DNA of 13,925 nucleotides from assembly GCA_012026715.1 (NCBI GenBank), contig VEPB01000324.1:1-13925 (forward strand), in the 5' to 3' direction. The DNA comes from Methylococcaceae bacterium. Lineage in GTDB: Bacteria; Pseudomonadota; Gammaproteobacteria; Methylococcales; Methylococcaceae. The translations under genes were made by a program, and so were the position numbers. The notes under the pieces were generated by a model. It had not been told where the DNA came from and searched no databases. It saw nothing but the letters and a program-made list of their open reading frames with translations. This document shows, piece after piece, positions 1 to 6,794 of this stretch. Numbering within the stretch: the first letter of the stretch is position 1; the number at the start of each line of letters is the position of its first letter.

Positions 1-13
1 TGACGCCAGCGGT

Positions 14-19
14 TACAAT
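14..19 (+). promoter_or_regulatory. candidate -10 box upstream of bioA
   Basis: TACAAT matches five of six bases of the sigma-70 -10 consensus and lies 30 bases before the bioA start codon. The matching -35 region would fall at or beyond the left edge, so it cannot be judged. This is a weak call from a single hexamer. Confidence 0.25.
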
Positions 20-49
20 AAGGCCGACCCGATCACTGCCCCACCGTTC

Positions 50-1399
50 ATGGCTATTCGATCCCTGCTGGAGCGGGACCTGTCCCACCTTTGGCATCCC
101 TGCACTCAGATGAAGGACCATGAGCGGCTGCCGCCGATTCCCATCCGCCGCGGGCAAGGGGTCTGGCTGGAGGACTTTGACGGCAAGCGCTACCTCGATG
201 CCATCAGCTCCTGGTGGGTCAACCTGTTCGGCCACTGCCACCCCTACATCAACGCCCGCCTGCAGGACCAGCTGCAACGGCTGGAGCACGTCATCCTGGC
301 CGGCTTCACCCACGAGCCGGCGGTGACTCTGGCAGAGCGCTTGTGTGCGCTCGCTCCCACCGGCCTGAGTCGTTGCTTCTACGCCGACAACGGCTCGTCG
401 GCGGTGGAAGTGGCCCTCAAGATGAGTTTCCACTATTGGCGCAACCAGGGGGAGACGGGCAAGACCCGCTTCATCACCCTGGCCAACAGTTACCACGGCG
501 AAACCCTGGGCGCCCTGGCCGTGGGCGATGTGGCCTTATATAAGGAAACCTACGCGCCGCTGCTGATGGACGTAATCACCGCGCCGTCGCCCGACTGCTA
601 TGAGCGGGAGCCGGGCAGCAGTTGGGAGGATCATTCGCTGAGCCGTTTCCAGGCCATGGAAGCGCTGCTGGAGCAGCATGCCGGCCAGGTCTGCGCCGTG
701 ATTGTCGAACCGCTGGTGCAGTGCGCCGGTTCCATGCGCATGTACCACCCGGCCTATCTCACCCAATTACGGCACGCTTGCGACCGTTATGGCGTCCATT
801 TGATCGCCGACGAAATCGCGGTGGGGTTCGGTCGCACCGGCACGCTATTCGCCTGCGAGCAGGCCGGCATCTCGCCGGATTTCCTGTGCCTGTCGAAGGG
901 CCTGACCGGCGGTTATCTGCCGTTGTCGGCGGTGCTGACGGGCGAGGAGGTCTATCAGGCCTTTTACGATGATTACCCGACACTCAAGGCTTTCCTGCAT
1001 TCCCACAGCTACACCGGCAACGCCCTGGCCTGTGCCGCCGCCCTCGCCACCCTGGACCTATTCGAGCGGGAGCACACCCTCGACCGGAACCTCGAATTGG
1101 CGCGGTGTATGGGGGCCGCGGTAGCGGACCTGGCCGATCATCCCCACATCGGCGAGGTTCGCCAGACCGGCATGATCCTGGCGATCGAGATGGCCAAGGA
1201 CAAGGTGAGGCGCGAAGCCTATCCCTGGCAGGAACGGCGCGGACTGACCGTGTATCGTCACGGCCTGAACCGGGGCGTGCTGTTGCGTCCCCTGGGCAAT
1301 GTGGTTTATTTCATGCCGCCTTATGTGATCGAGCCGGGTGAGATCGAGCTGATGGCACGGGTCGCCCGCGAAGGCATTGACCTGGCGACCCGCGCCTGA
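50..1399 (+). CDS. bioA: adenosylmethionine-8-amino-7-oxononanoate aminotransferase (DAPA synthase)
   Basis: This cytoplasmic PLP enzyme moves an amino group from S-adenosylmethionine to 8-amino-7-oxononanoate, giving 7,8-diaminononanoate, the penultimate intermediate before dethiobiotin in biotin synthesis. The 449 residues form a full-length class III aminotransferase, slightly longer than the E. coli enzyme. Visible BioA marks are WHPCTQMKDH near residue 15, the SSWWVNLFGH substrate-site segment at 53-62, the PLP-phosphate segment DNGSSAVEVALK at 113-124, NSYHGETLGA at 146-155, the pyridine-binding Asp254 in LIADEIAVGFGRTG, and the Schiff-base lysine Lys283 in LSKGLTGGYLP. WHPCT and the tandem Trp separate BioA from ornithine and GABA aminotransferases. 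No other bio gene is in the window. rsmE follows 21 bases downstream on the same strand, so the two are probably co-transcribed. The ATG at 50 leaves the usual short N-terminus before WHPCT, although there is no strong ribosome binding site. Confidence 0.96.
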   Translation: MAIRSLLERDLSHLWHPCTQMKDHERLPPIPIRRGQGVWLEDFDGKRYLDAISSWWVNLFGHCHPYINARLQDQLQRLEHVILAGFTHEPAVTLAERLCALAPTGLSRCFYADNGSSAVEVALKMSFHYWRNQGETGKTRFITLANSYHGETLGALAVGDVALYKETYAPLLMDVITAPSPDCYEREPGSSWEDHSLSRFQAMEALLEQHAGQVCAVIVEPLVQCAGSMRMYHPAYLTQLRHACDRYGVHLIADEIAVGFGRTGTLFACEQAGISPDFLCLSKGLTGGYLPLSAVLTGEEVYQAFYDDYPTLKAFLHSHSYTGNALACAAALATLDLFEREHTLDRNLELARCMGAAVADLADHPHIGEVRQTGMILAIEMAKDKVRREAYPWQERRGLTVYRHGLNRGVLLRPLGNVVYFMPPYVIEPGEIELMARVAREGIDLATRA

Positions 1400-1420
1400 G
1401 CCGATTCCCCGAGCCATTCC

Positions 1421-2152
1421 ATGCGTATTTCCCGTTTGTTCGTTCCGCAGTCCCTGGCAGCCGGCACCGCGCTCGCGCTCGATACGGAAGGCGCGCACTA
1501 CCTCCGCAGCGTGCTGCGGCTCAAGCCCGGCGATGCCGTAGTCCTGATCAACGGCGAGGGCGGCGAGTTTCCCGCCGAGATCGTGCAGATGGGCCGCGAT
1601 GGGGTGGGCGTCGCCGTGGGGGAATGCCAACGCCGGGATGCCGAATCGGCGCTGAGCACCCATCTGGGTCTGGGCATTTCCCGCGGCGAGCGCATGGATC
1701 TGGGTATCCAGAAAGCGGTGGAACTGGGCGTGAGCGCGATTACGCCGCTGCTGACCGAGCGCTGCGTGGTGCGGTTGTCCGCGGACAAGGCGGAGCAAAG
1801 GCTGCATCACTGGCAGCACGTGGCGCGCAGCGCCTGCGAGCAATGCGGCCGCAACCGCCTGCCGGAAATCCACCCGCCGGAGCCGCTTTACCCCTGGCTC
1901 GAACGTCAGCAAGGCCTGCGCTTCATCCTCCATCCCCATGGCGGGGTGGCCTTGCGGGAACTGCCGCTGCCTACGGGGCCGGTCTGCCTGGTGTCGGGCC
2001 CGGAAGGCGGATTCAGCGACCGCGAGCGGGATGATGCGCTGCGGCTCGGGTTTACCCCGTTGCGCTTGGGCCCCCGAATCCTCCGCACCGAAACCGCCGC
2101 CCTGGCGGCTCTGGCGGCAATCCAGACCCTGTGGGGCGATCTGGGTGGCTGA
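1421..2152 (+). CDS. rsmE: 16S rRNA (uracil(1498)-N(3))-methyltransferase
   Basis: RsmE methylates N3 of U1498 in 16S rRNA, in the decoding region of the 30S subunit, using S-adenosylmethionine. The 243-residue length is normal. The N-terminal PUA-like RNA-binding part (about 1-70) carries the typical GAHYLRSVLRLKPGD segment. The C-terminal SPOUT methyltransferase domain shows KAVELGVSAITPLLTERC at 98-115, ARSACEQCGRN at 135-145, SGPEGGFS at 192-199 and LGPRILRTETA at 216-226. The last two form the knotted cofactor site. It sits between bioA (21-base gap) and prmA (45-base gap), all on the same strand. Two modification enzymes of the translation apparatus side by side fit a housekeeping operon. 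Nothing looks truncated. Confidence 0.95.
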   Translation: MRISRLFVPQSLAAGTALALDTEGAHYLRSVLRLKPGDAVVLINGEGGEFPAEIVQMGRDGVGVAVGECQRRDAESALSTHLGLGISRGERMDLGIQKAVELGVSAITPLLTERCVVRLSADKAEQRLHHWQHVARSACEQCGRNRLPEIHPPEPLYPWLERQQGLRFILHPHGGVALRELPLPTGPVCLVSGPEGGFSDRERDDALRLGFTPLRLGPRILRTETAALAALAAIQTLWGDLGG

Positions 2153-2197
2153 GCCCGTCCGCCTCGCCCTCCTTAATCCCTTTATCCCAATCTTCTC

Positions 2198-3133
2198 ATG
2201 ACCGAAAACATCCCGATCGACGCCGAAACCGGGCATCCGGAAGCCACCGTCTGCTGGCATCAGCTGTCCGTCGCCACCACCGAGACGCAGGCCGATGGCG
2301 CCGCCGATCTGCTGTCCGACCTGGGCGCCCTGTCAGTCAGCCTGGAAGACGAGGGCGATCAGCCGCTGTTCGAGCCCAAGCCGGGCGAGACGCCGATCTG
2401 GCGCAATACCCGGATCATCGCCCTGTTCGAATCCGCCACCGCCGCGGTGGCGGCGCGCCAGAGCCTGCTGGAACGCTTTGGCGAGGCCGGCTTCAGCGGC
2501 TGGCGCACCGAACTGATCCAGGACCAGGCCTGGGAACGGGCCTGGCTGGAGCACTTCAAGCCCATGCGGTTCGGGCGGCGGCTGTGGATCGTGCCGACCG
2601 GATTCGACGCTCCGGGCGATCCGGAAGCCGTATGCGTCAAGCTCGATCCGGGCCTGGCCTTCGGGACCGGCACTCACCCGACGACCGCCTTGTGCCTGGC
2701 GTGGCTAGATGGCCAAGACCTGGCCGGCAAGACCCTCATCGACTTCGGCTGCGGCTCCGGCGTGCTGGCGGTTGCCGGGCTGCTGCTGGGGGCGAAGTCC
2801 GCTGTTGGGGTGGACATCGATCCCCAGGCGCTCGCTGCAACCGCCGACAACGCCCGCAAGAACGGAGTGGAAGGCCGTATCGACAGCGTGCTCGCGCCGC
2901 AGCTGCCGCCCCACCCGGCCGATCTGCTGCTCGCCAATATCCTGGCGAATCCATTGATCGAATTGGCGCCGCAACTGACGGCCCTGATCAAACCCGGCGG
3001 CCAATTGGTGCTGTCCGGCATCCTGGAAGCGCAGGCCGAGGCGGTGCTGGAGGCCTATCGGACCCGCTTCCGCATGGACCCGCCCCAAGCCCTCGACGGC
3101 TGGGTCCGACTGACCGGGACGCGCCTCGATTAG
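2198..3133 (+). CDS. prmA: ribosomal protein L11 methyltransferase
   Basis: PrmA trimethylates lysines and the N-terminus of ribosomal protein L11, with S-adenosylmethionine as donor. The 311 residues comprise an N-terminal L11-binding domain (about 18-100), a linker with AWERAWLEHFKP at 111-122, and a class I Rossmann methyltransferase domain. Diagnostic motifs are DPGLAFGTGTHPTT at 150-163, the SAM-binding loop DFGCGSGVLA at 182-191, the acidic ribose contact in GVDIDP around Asp206, and LLANIL at 244-249 with the catalytic-region Asn. The N-terminus is about 15 residues longer than many homologues, so a later start is possible, but no internal start has a better ribosome binding site. It is third in the bioA-rsmE run. 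In gammaproteobacteria prmA is commonly followed by a DUF3426 gene, dusB and fis. Here only the DUF3426 gene follows. Confidence 0.95.
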   Translation: MTENIPIDAETGHPEATVCWHQLSVATTETQADGAADLLSDLGALSVSLEDEGDQPLFEPKPGETPIWRNTRIIALFESATAAVAARQSLLERFGEAGFSGWRTELIQDQAWERAWLEHFKPMRFGRRLWIVPTGFDAPGDPEAVCVKLDPGLAFGTGTHPTTALCLAWLDGQDLAGKTLIDFGCGSGVLAVAGLLLGAKSAVGVDIDPQALAATADNARKNGVEGRIDSVLAPQLPPHPADLLLANILANPLIELAPQLTALIKPGGQLVLSGILEAQAEAVLEAYRTRFRMDPPQALDGWVRLTGTRLD

Positions 3134-3255
3134 ATCGTCGGATGTCTTCTGCCGAACACCTCTTGGCTGTCGTCCAGGGCAGAAGCAAGGAACCGGCAAA
3201 ATTTTTGGGCGTCCCACTACCGTCGTGAATCGGCGACAGCTATCATTGCCGGACG

Positions 3256-4062
3256 ATGTATACCCAATGCCCCAGTTGTAAAACCACCTATCTGATCACC
3301 ATCCGGCAGCTCCGCAACGGCCGCGGGGAAGCGTTGTGCCAGGAATGCCAAGTGGCCTTCAACGTTCTCGCGACCCTGTCGGAGAACGTCCGCGACGCCA
3401 TCGTCGGGGACTCCCGGCAGCCAGCCTTGCCGGTACTGGGCAATGCCGAATCGGTCCCAAGCATCCCCTACGAGCGCAACATTGAGCGGCTACCGCCGGA
3501 GCACCTTCCCGGCATCACCGCCCCCGCCCGAAATCCGGTCAAACGCTATGTGGATTGGCCGTCCGATGAGGAACCGCCGGAAATTCCGACCTGGTCCTGG
3601 GCCAGCGCCCTCGCCTGGGGTTCGGGTATCGTGATGTTGGCAGGCATGCTGCTGGTCCAGCTGCTCATCTTCGAAGGCGACCGGCTGCTTCAGAACGCCC
3701 AACTTCGGCCTTTCCTCGATCTGGCCTGCGATACCCTGCATTGCTCCCTACCCGAATTCCGCGCCAGTCAGGATATCCGCATCGTCAGTCGCAGTCTCAA
3801 ACCGGCCGCCGACGATGGTGACGGACTGGAGTTCAATCTGGTGATCGCCAACCACTCCAGCCTGGCCCAGGCCTTTCCCCGCATCAAGCTGGCATTGACC
3901 GATCACGGCGGGCGCCTGATACAGTCACGCATTTTTACGCCGTCCGACTACTTGCCGGGCGCCGACCAGCACATCATGCCGGTGGGGAAACCCTTCGAGA
4001 TCAAACTGGTGCTGGTAAAGCCGCACCAAAACGTGCACGGCTTCGAGTTCGACCTGCTATGA
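3256..4062 (+). CDS. zinc-ribbon and DUF3426 domain membrane protein
   Basis: The function is unknown. The family is defined by an N-terminal MJ0042-type zinc ribbon and a C-terminal DUF3426 domain. Here the zinc ribbon uses Cys5, Cys8, Cys28 and Cys31, as CPSC and CQEC around MYTQCPSCKTTYLI. A low-complexity linker follows (about 45-112). A single hydrophobic helix spans about 115-138 (LAWGSGIVMLAGMLLVQLLIF). The DUF3426 part runs to the end and contains the family's CDTLHCSLPEFR segment at 158-169 and IANHSSLAQAFPRIKLALTD. The expected topology has the ribbon in the cytoplasm and the C-terminal domain in the periplasm. A 122-base gap separates it from prmA. There is no clear Shine-Dalgarno sequence before the ATG, but the ribbon begins within five residues of it, so the start is well supported. 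Confidence 0.9.
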   Translation: MYTQCPSCKTTYLITIRQLRNGRGEALCQECQVAFNVLATLSENVRDAIVGDSRQPALPVLGNAESVPSIPYERNIERLPPEHLPGITAPARNPVKRYVDWPSDEEPPEIPTWSWASALAWGSGIVMLAGMLLVQLLIFEGDRLLQNAQLRPFLDLACDTLHCSLPEFRASQDIRIVSRSLKPAADDGDGLEFNLVIANHSSLAQAFPRIKLALTDHGGRLIQSRIFTPSDYLPGADQHIMPVGKPFEIKLVLVKPHQNVHGFEFDLL

Positions 4063-4217
4063 GGACGACAGCTCCCTCTCATCAATCTCGGCCCGGCCAG
4101 CATCGGGACCGTTCTCCAAAAAAGTTCAGGGCGTTTCCGGCTGCAACCGCCGAGAAAGCCGAATTGGATTCAACCAGCGCTTCCCTTGGTAAAGATTGTT
4201 CATACCGCTGGAACCTC

Positions 4218-4270
4218 GCTCTTTGGAATAAAGAGCACTCCAATCCTGCCCGCGCCGGCCTTTCGGCCGG
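4218..4270. repeat. two adjacent perfect hairpins after the DUF3426 gene
   Basis: The first hairpin is GCTCTTT (4218-4224), loop GGAAT, AAAGAGC (4230-4236), a perfect 7-bp stem. The second is CCGGCC (4255-4260), loop TTTC, GGCCGG (4265-4270), a perfect 6-bp stem. Eighteen bases separate them. Neither is followed by a T run, so they are not classical intrinsic terminators. They could be part of a structured RNA, a factor-assisted terminator or a degenerate intergenic repeat. Confidence 0.4.
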
Positions 4271-4740
4271 ACCTCCCGCGCCCGCGTATCGACATCGGGC
4301 GACATTCGATTGGGACCGGGCAGACGCTGTCCCGAACAACCACAGCTGCCCCTGTCCGAGAGTTCTCGATGAGTTCACTTCATCGCTACGCTCGTCGGGA
4401 ATCGCCCGGAGGAATGGCATGACCTCGCCAAAACCGTGAACCACCTCCAGCTAATCGGCAAAATTCATTCCCACCCCGGACCAGGACCGTCAGTTTTTTT
4501 TACATCCCGCCAAACTAGAAAAGAAATACATGTTCACAATCAATGGCATAAAAACCAACAGGGCTTCGGTATCTTTTTTGCTATTGATTATTTAAAGACT
4601 GACTCGAATCTACCTCGATTCGGATCAGGCAACGCCGGGAGTTGCCGGAACCATGCTTGGGCAATACCCTGAACCTGAATGGGAGCACGCCCTGCCGCTT
4701 CGTCGCTCTCATCGGTTGACCGGCATTGGATAGCTCAATT

Positions 4741-4746
4741 GGAGAG
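4741..4746 (+). promoter_or_regulatory. ribosome binding site deciding the start at 4754
   Basis: GGAGAG lies seven bases before the ATG at 4754. The same frame is open upstream to an ATG at 4679, but that start has no comparable Shine-Dalgarno sequence, so the start at 4754 is preferred. Confidence 0.7.
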
Positions 4747-4753
4747 TTCTGAC

Positions 4754-5473
4754 ATGAGTCACTACAACCCCACGAAGGATGGAAGCCAAATAGGCCACAC
4801 GTCGATGCAGGACCTGGACCTGACCATGCCCCGCGGCAGCATGCTTCGCGCGGCGCGCCACCGGATTGAATTGATCGGCATGGCGATGACGGCGTTGGCG
4901 GCGTTATTGGCAGGATGGAGCATCTATCAGGCCAGCCAGTGGTTCGGCGTCAGCGCCATGAACTACGGCAACGCCAACCTCCAATTGACTACCGCCGTTC
5001 AGGCGCATATGGAGGCTGATCGGCAGATGGTCGCCGATCTTCTGCAGCTTCAGGACTGGTTGCGCGCCGAACGGACCGGCGATATCGATACCGCCAGCTT
5101 CGTCGAAGGCCAATTCAGCGAGCGCTTTCACCGGCTGTTCGAGAAGTGGCGCGACGGCTCTCCGCACCGCGGGCTCACCTCCCCAGCAAATCGCGAAGGC
5201 GGCCGACTTGTGTTGAGCGCCGCCCCTGAGGAGCCGGTCGACATCCTCGCACAGACTGCCAAGGATGCCTTTCTCGCCGCTCATCAAGCCAACCTTCATG
5301 GCAACGACTTCCTGGTCGCCGGCATTCTGTTCGGCCTCGGACTTCTGTTCGGATTCTGTTGCATTCGGATGGATACTCCGATGCTGCAGATTTCCGCCCT
5401 GGTTTGCTGCGAATTGGCAACTCTCGCGGGCGTGGCCCTGCTGCTATCGGTTCCAGCCCATTTCGGGCTCTAA
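4754..5473 (+). CDS. predicted three-helix membrane protein of unknown function
   Basis: The 239 residues have a hydrophilic N-terminus, a first hydrophobic helix at about 39-60 (IGMAMTALAALLAGWSIYQA), a long charged middle region (about 70-180) that is probably helical, and two more hydrophobic helices near the C-terminus (about 186-204 and 209-233). The order of helix, a W-x-x-Y-Q-A-x-x-W-like segment (WSIYQASQW, 55-63), soluble helical domain and C-terminal helices resembles a widespread family of uncharacterised bacterial membrane proteins. That resemblance is from memory and was not searched. There is no catalytic motif. The start is set by GGAGAG seven bases upstream. The gene stands alone: a long non-coding stretch precedes it and the gene on its right runs toward it. 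Its own promoter probably lies in the AT-rich patch upstream. Confidence 0.8.
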   Translation: MSHYNPTKDGSQIGHTSMQDLDLTMPRGSMLRAARHRIELIGMAMTALAALLAGWSIYQASQWFGVSAMNYGNANLQLTTAVQAHMEADRQMVADLLQLQDWLRAERTGDIDTASFVEGQFSERFHRLFEKWRDGSPHRGLTSPANREGGRLVLSAAPEEPVDILAQTAKDAFLAAHQANLHGNDFLVAGILFGLGLLFGFCCIRMDTPMLQISALVCCELATLAGVALLLSVPAHFGL

Positions 5474-5592
5474 CCTGCAACGCCATTCTTGAGAGCGTGT
5501 TTTAGAGACCATCCCGCATTTTTAAGCGCCCGCGCCCGGCCCCGAACTGAAAAATCTGCCGCCTATGCTTCCCGCTTTCGGCGATTACGCAG

Positions 5593-6507
5593 TTATCGGC
5601 GGCGGCGAGCCAACACCGCCAATGCGCTGCCCAGCAGCCATACCGCGCCGGGAACCGGCACTGACGAAACCTGCCAACCGATATCCGACATGGCGGCCAG
5701 ATCCAGATCGGTAACCAATTTCCGGGTACCCTGGGTATTGGTGGGATCCATGGCGGCCTCTTGGGCAAATCCATCCACCAGACCTTGAGTAGCTTCGGCC
5801 CAGTGGGCGGAGTCGCCGGACAGGGCGATGGCTCCGCCATGCACGGCCTCGGCCGCCGGACCGTTGAACAAGCCGTTGGAGACCCAATGCCGCCAGGAAT
5901 CGGCGGTTCCAAACCCCAAGACATGCCCCAATTCATGCAACGCGACCGAGTAAAAATCGCTGAGCGAGCCGCCAAAGGGTTCCGACGTCTTGGGATCAGC
6001 GTCGAAATACCAGGCACTGGTGGCATTGAAACTGATGCTGCCGCCCCAAGGCGCGAAGTCGGTGGCCCCTTGGCCGACGGTGACGCTCGGCTGGCCCCGG
6101 TCGATCACCGCGTTGACGAAACCCTCGGTACCGCTGGCGTAGTAGCCGCCGGGACCGCCCTGAGCCAACACGTTGACTCCCAAGCCAGAACTGCCGCTGA
6201 CAAAGACGGTCACGGTATTGGCGGCGACGCTGAAGTTTTCCAGCGTCGTGGTCGATCCGGCGCTGGACGGCAACGCAACCACCGCGGCATAGGAATTGCC
6301 TCCCTCCGACGTGATCGCGACAAGGTTGTCGGCGAGATGACTGCCCCAATAGTTTCCAGCTGCTTCCATCAAGCTTTTCGCGGTGGCGTTGTTGGCAAAA
6401 AAGCCGCTCGTATCCAGGCTGTAATCGAAATGTATGGCGATGGCCTGTGCCGTTGGAGCGAGGATCAGCGCCGAAACACCGGCAACCACGAGCGACCATT
6501 TCTTCAC
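5593..6507 (-). CDS. secreted HELGH metalloprotease-like protein with PEP-CTERM-type anchor
   Basis: With a GTG start at 6507 the protein is 304 residues. Seven bases upstream is AGGAGA (plus-strand 6515-6520), which decides this start over the in-frame ATGs farther upstream. The N-terminus is a signal peptide (KKW, hydrophobic core, cleavage probably after AQA near residue 22). The zinc-binding helix HELGHVLGFG lies at 191-200. The third ligand of a matrixin motif (HExxHxxGxxH) is absent: that position is Thr201. Instead His235 (SAHW), followed by Met253 (AMDP), could supply a third ligand and Met-turn, as in leishmanolysin-type metzincins. The C-terminus has a Val-Pro-Val-Pro-Gly motif (283-287), a hydrophobic helix and four arginines. 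This is a VPLPA-like PEP-CTERM sorting signal, which suggests processing by an exosortase and export to the surface or matrix. Substrate unknown. Confidence 0.85.
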   Translation of the reverse strand: MKKWSLVVAGVSALILAPTAQAIAIHFDYSLDTSGFFANNATAKSLMEAAGNYWGSHLADNLVAITSEGGNSYAAVVALPSSAGSTTTLENFSVAANTVTVFVSGSSGLGVNVLAQGGPGGYYASGTEGFVNAVIDRGQPSVTVGQGATDFAPWGGSISFNATSAWYFDADPKTSEPFGGSLSDFYSVALHELGHVLGFGTADSWRHWVSNGLFNGPAAEAVHGGAIALSGDSAHWAEATQGLVDGFAQEAAMDPTNTQGTRKLVTDLDLAAMSDIGWQVSSVPVPGAVWLLGSALAVLARRRR

Positions 6508-6514
6508 TATGTGT

Positions 6515-6520
6515 TCTCCT
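6515..6520 (-). promoter_or_regulatory. ribosome binding site for the metalloprotease-like gene
   Basis: Read on the minus strand, AGGAGA stands seven bases before GTG at 6507. It is the only strong Shine-Dalgarno match among the possible starts, and it places the start directly before a standard signal peptide (KKW plus hydrophobic core). Confidence 0.75.
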
Positions 6521-6741
6521 AACGAAAAGGGCTGATTCATTACCTGCACGAAATAGCCGGCGGCAGGATTCGGCCATCTGGCGGGCAACCCATTTTAGTT
6601 CACGCCGGATGCCCACGGCCACCCAAAACGCCTGCGTGATCGCCTTCCCGGCCGGCCCCGTCCAGCGGGGCAACCAGACCCGCCCCAGGGCCAGAGTTTT
6701 TCCTGCATCCAAATTCATCTTCCCTGCGTAAAGCCCATCGA

Positions 6742-6763
6742 GCGGGCGATTTCAGTCGCCCGC
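6742..6763 (+). repeat. perfect 8-bp hairpin in the leader of the DUF4331 operon
   Basis: GCGGGCGA (6742-6749), loop TTTCAG, TCGCCCGC (6756-6763) is a perfect inverted repeat ending 31 bases before the DUF4331 start codon. A C-rich tract follows instead of a T run, so it does not look like an intrinsic terminator. It could be a leader RNA structure, a protein-binding operator or a dispersed intergenic palindrome. Its TTCAG centre resembles the palindrome at 10768-10781. Confidence 0.5.
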
Positions 6764-6794
6764 CCCCATTAGCCCAGAAACAGAGGAAGATGCC

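Larger units (their letters stand above)
4063..4753. other. 691-base stretch without a convincing gene
   Basis: Short open frames exist on both strands, but none has recognisable family features, a good ribosome binding site or sensible protein composition. The left two thirds are GC-rich with two perfect hairpins (4218-4236 and 4255-4270). The part from about 4495 to 4620 is clearly AT-richer than its surroundings, with runs of T and A. It is followed by two small inverted repeats, CGAATC/GATTCG at 4604-4621 and GGCAAC/GTTGCC at 4628-4646, just before the next gene. In related genomes dusB and fis often follow DUF3426; neither is visible here. The stretch probably holds the promoter and 5' leader of the gene at 4754. 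Confidence 0.6.

Noticed and set aside
1058..2260. 400-codon minus-strand open frame opposite bioA, rsmE and prmA
   Set aside because: It lies opposite three recognised genes, has no domain features and is a by-product of GC-rich codon usage.
4530..4595. 21-residue frame with a hydrophobic end in the AT-rich patch
   Set aside because: An A-rich, Shine-Dalgarno-poor leader and very short length. Nothing sets it apart from chance in AT-rich sequence.
4436..4672. 78-codon plus-strand frame in the non-coding stretch
   Set aside because: GTG start without a ribosome binding site, no recognisable features, and a composition like translated non-coding DNA.
6508..6794. Possible small gene in the divergent gap between protease and DUF4331 genes
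   Set aside because: Open frames there have no ribosome binding site or recognisable features. The region is better explained as promoter and leader sequence.
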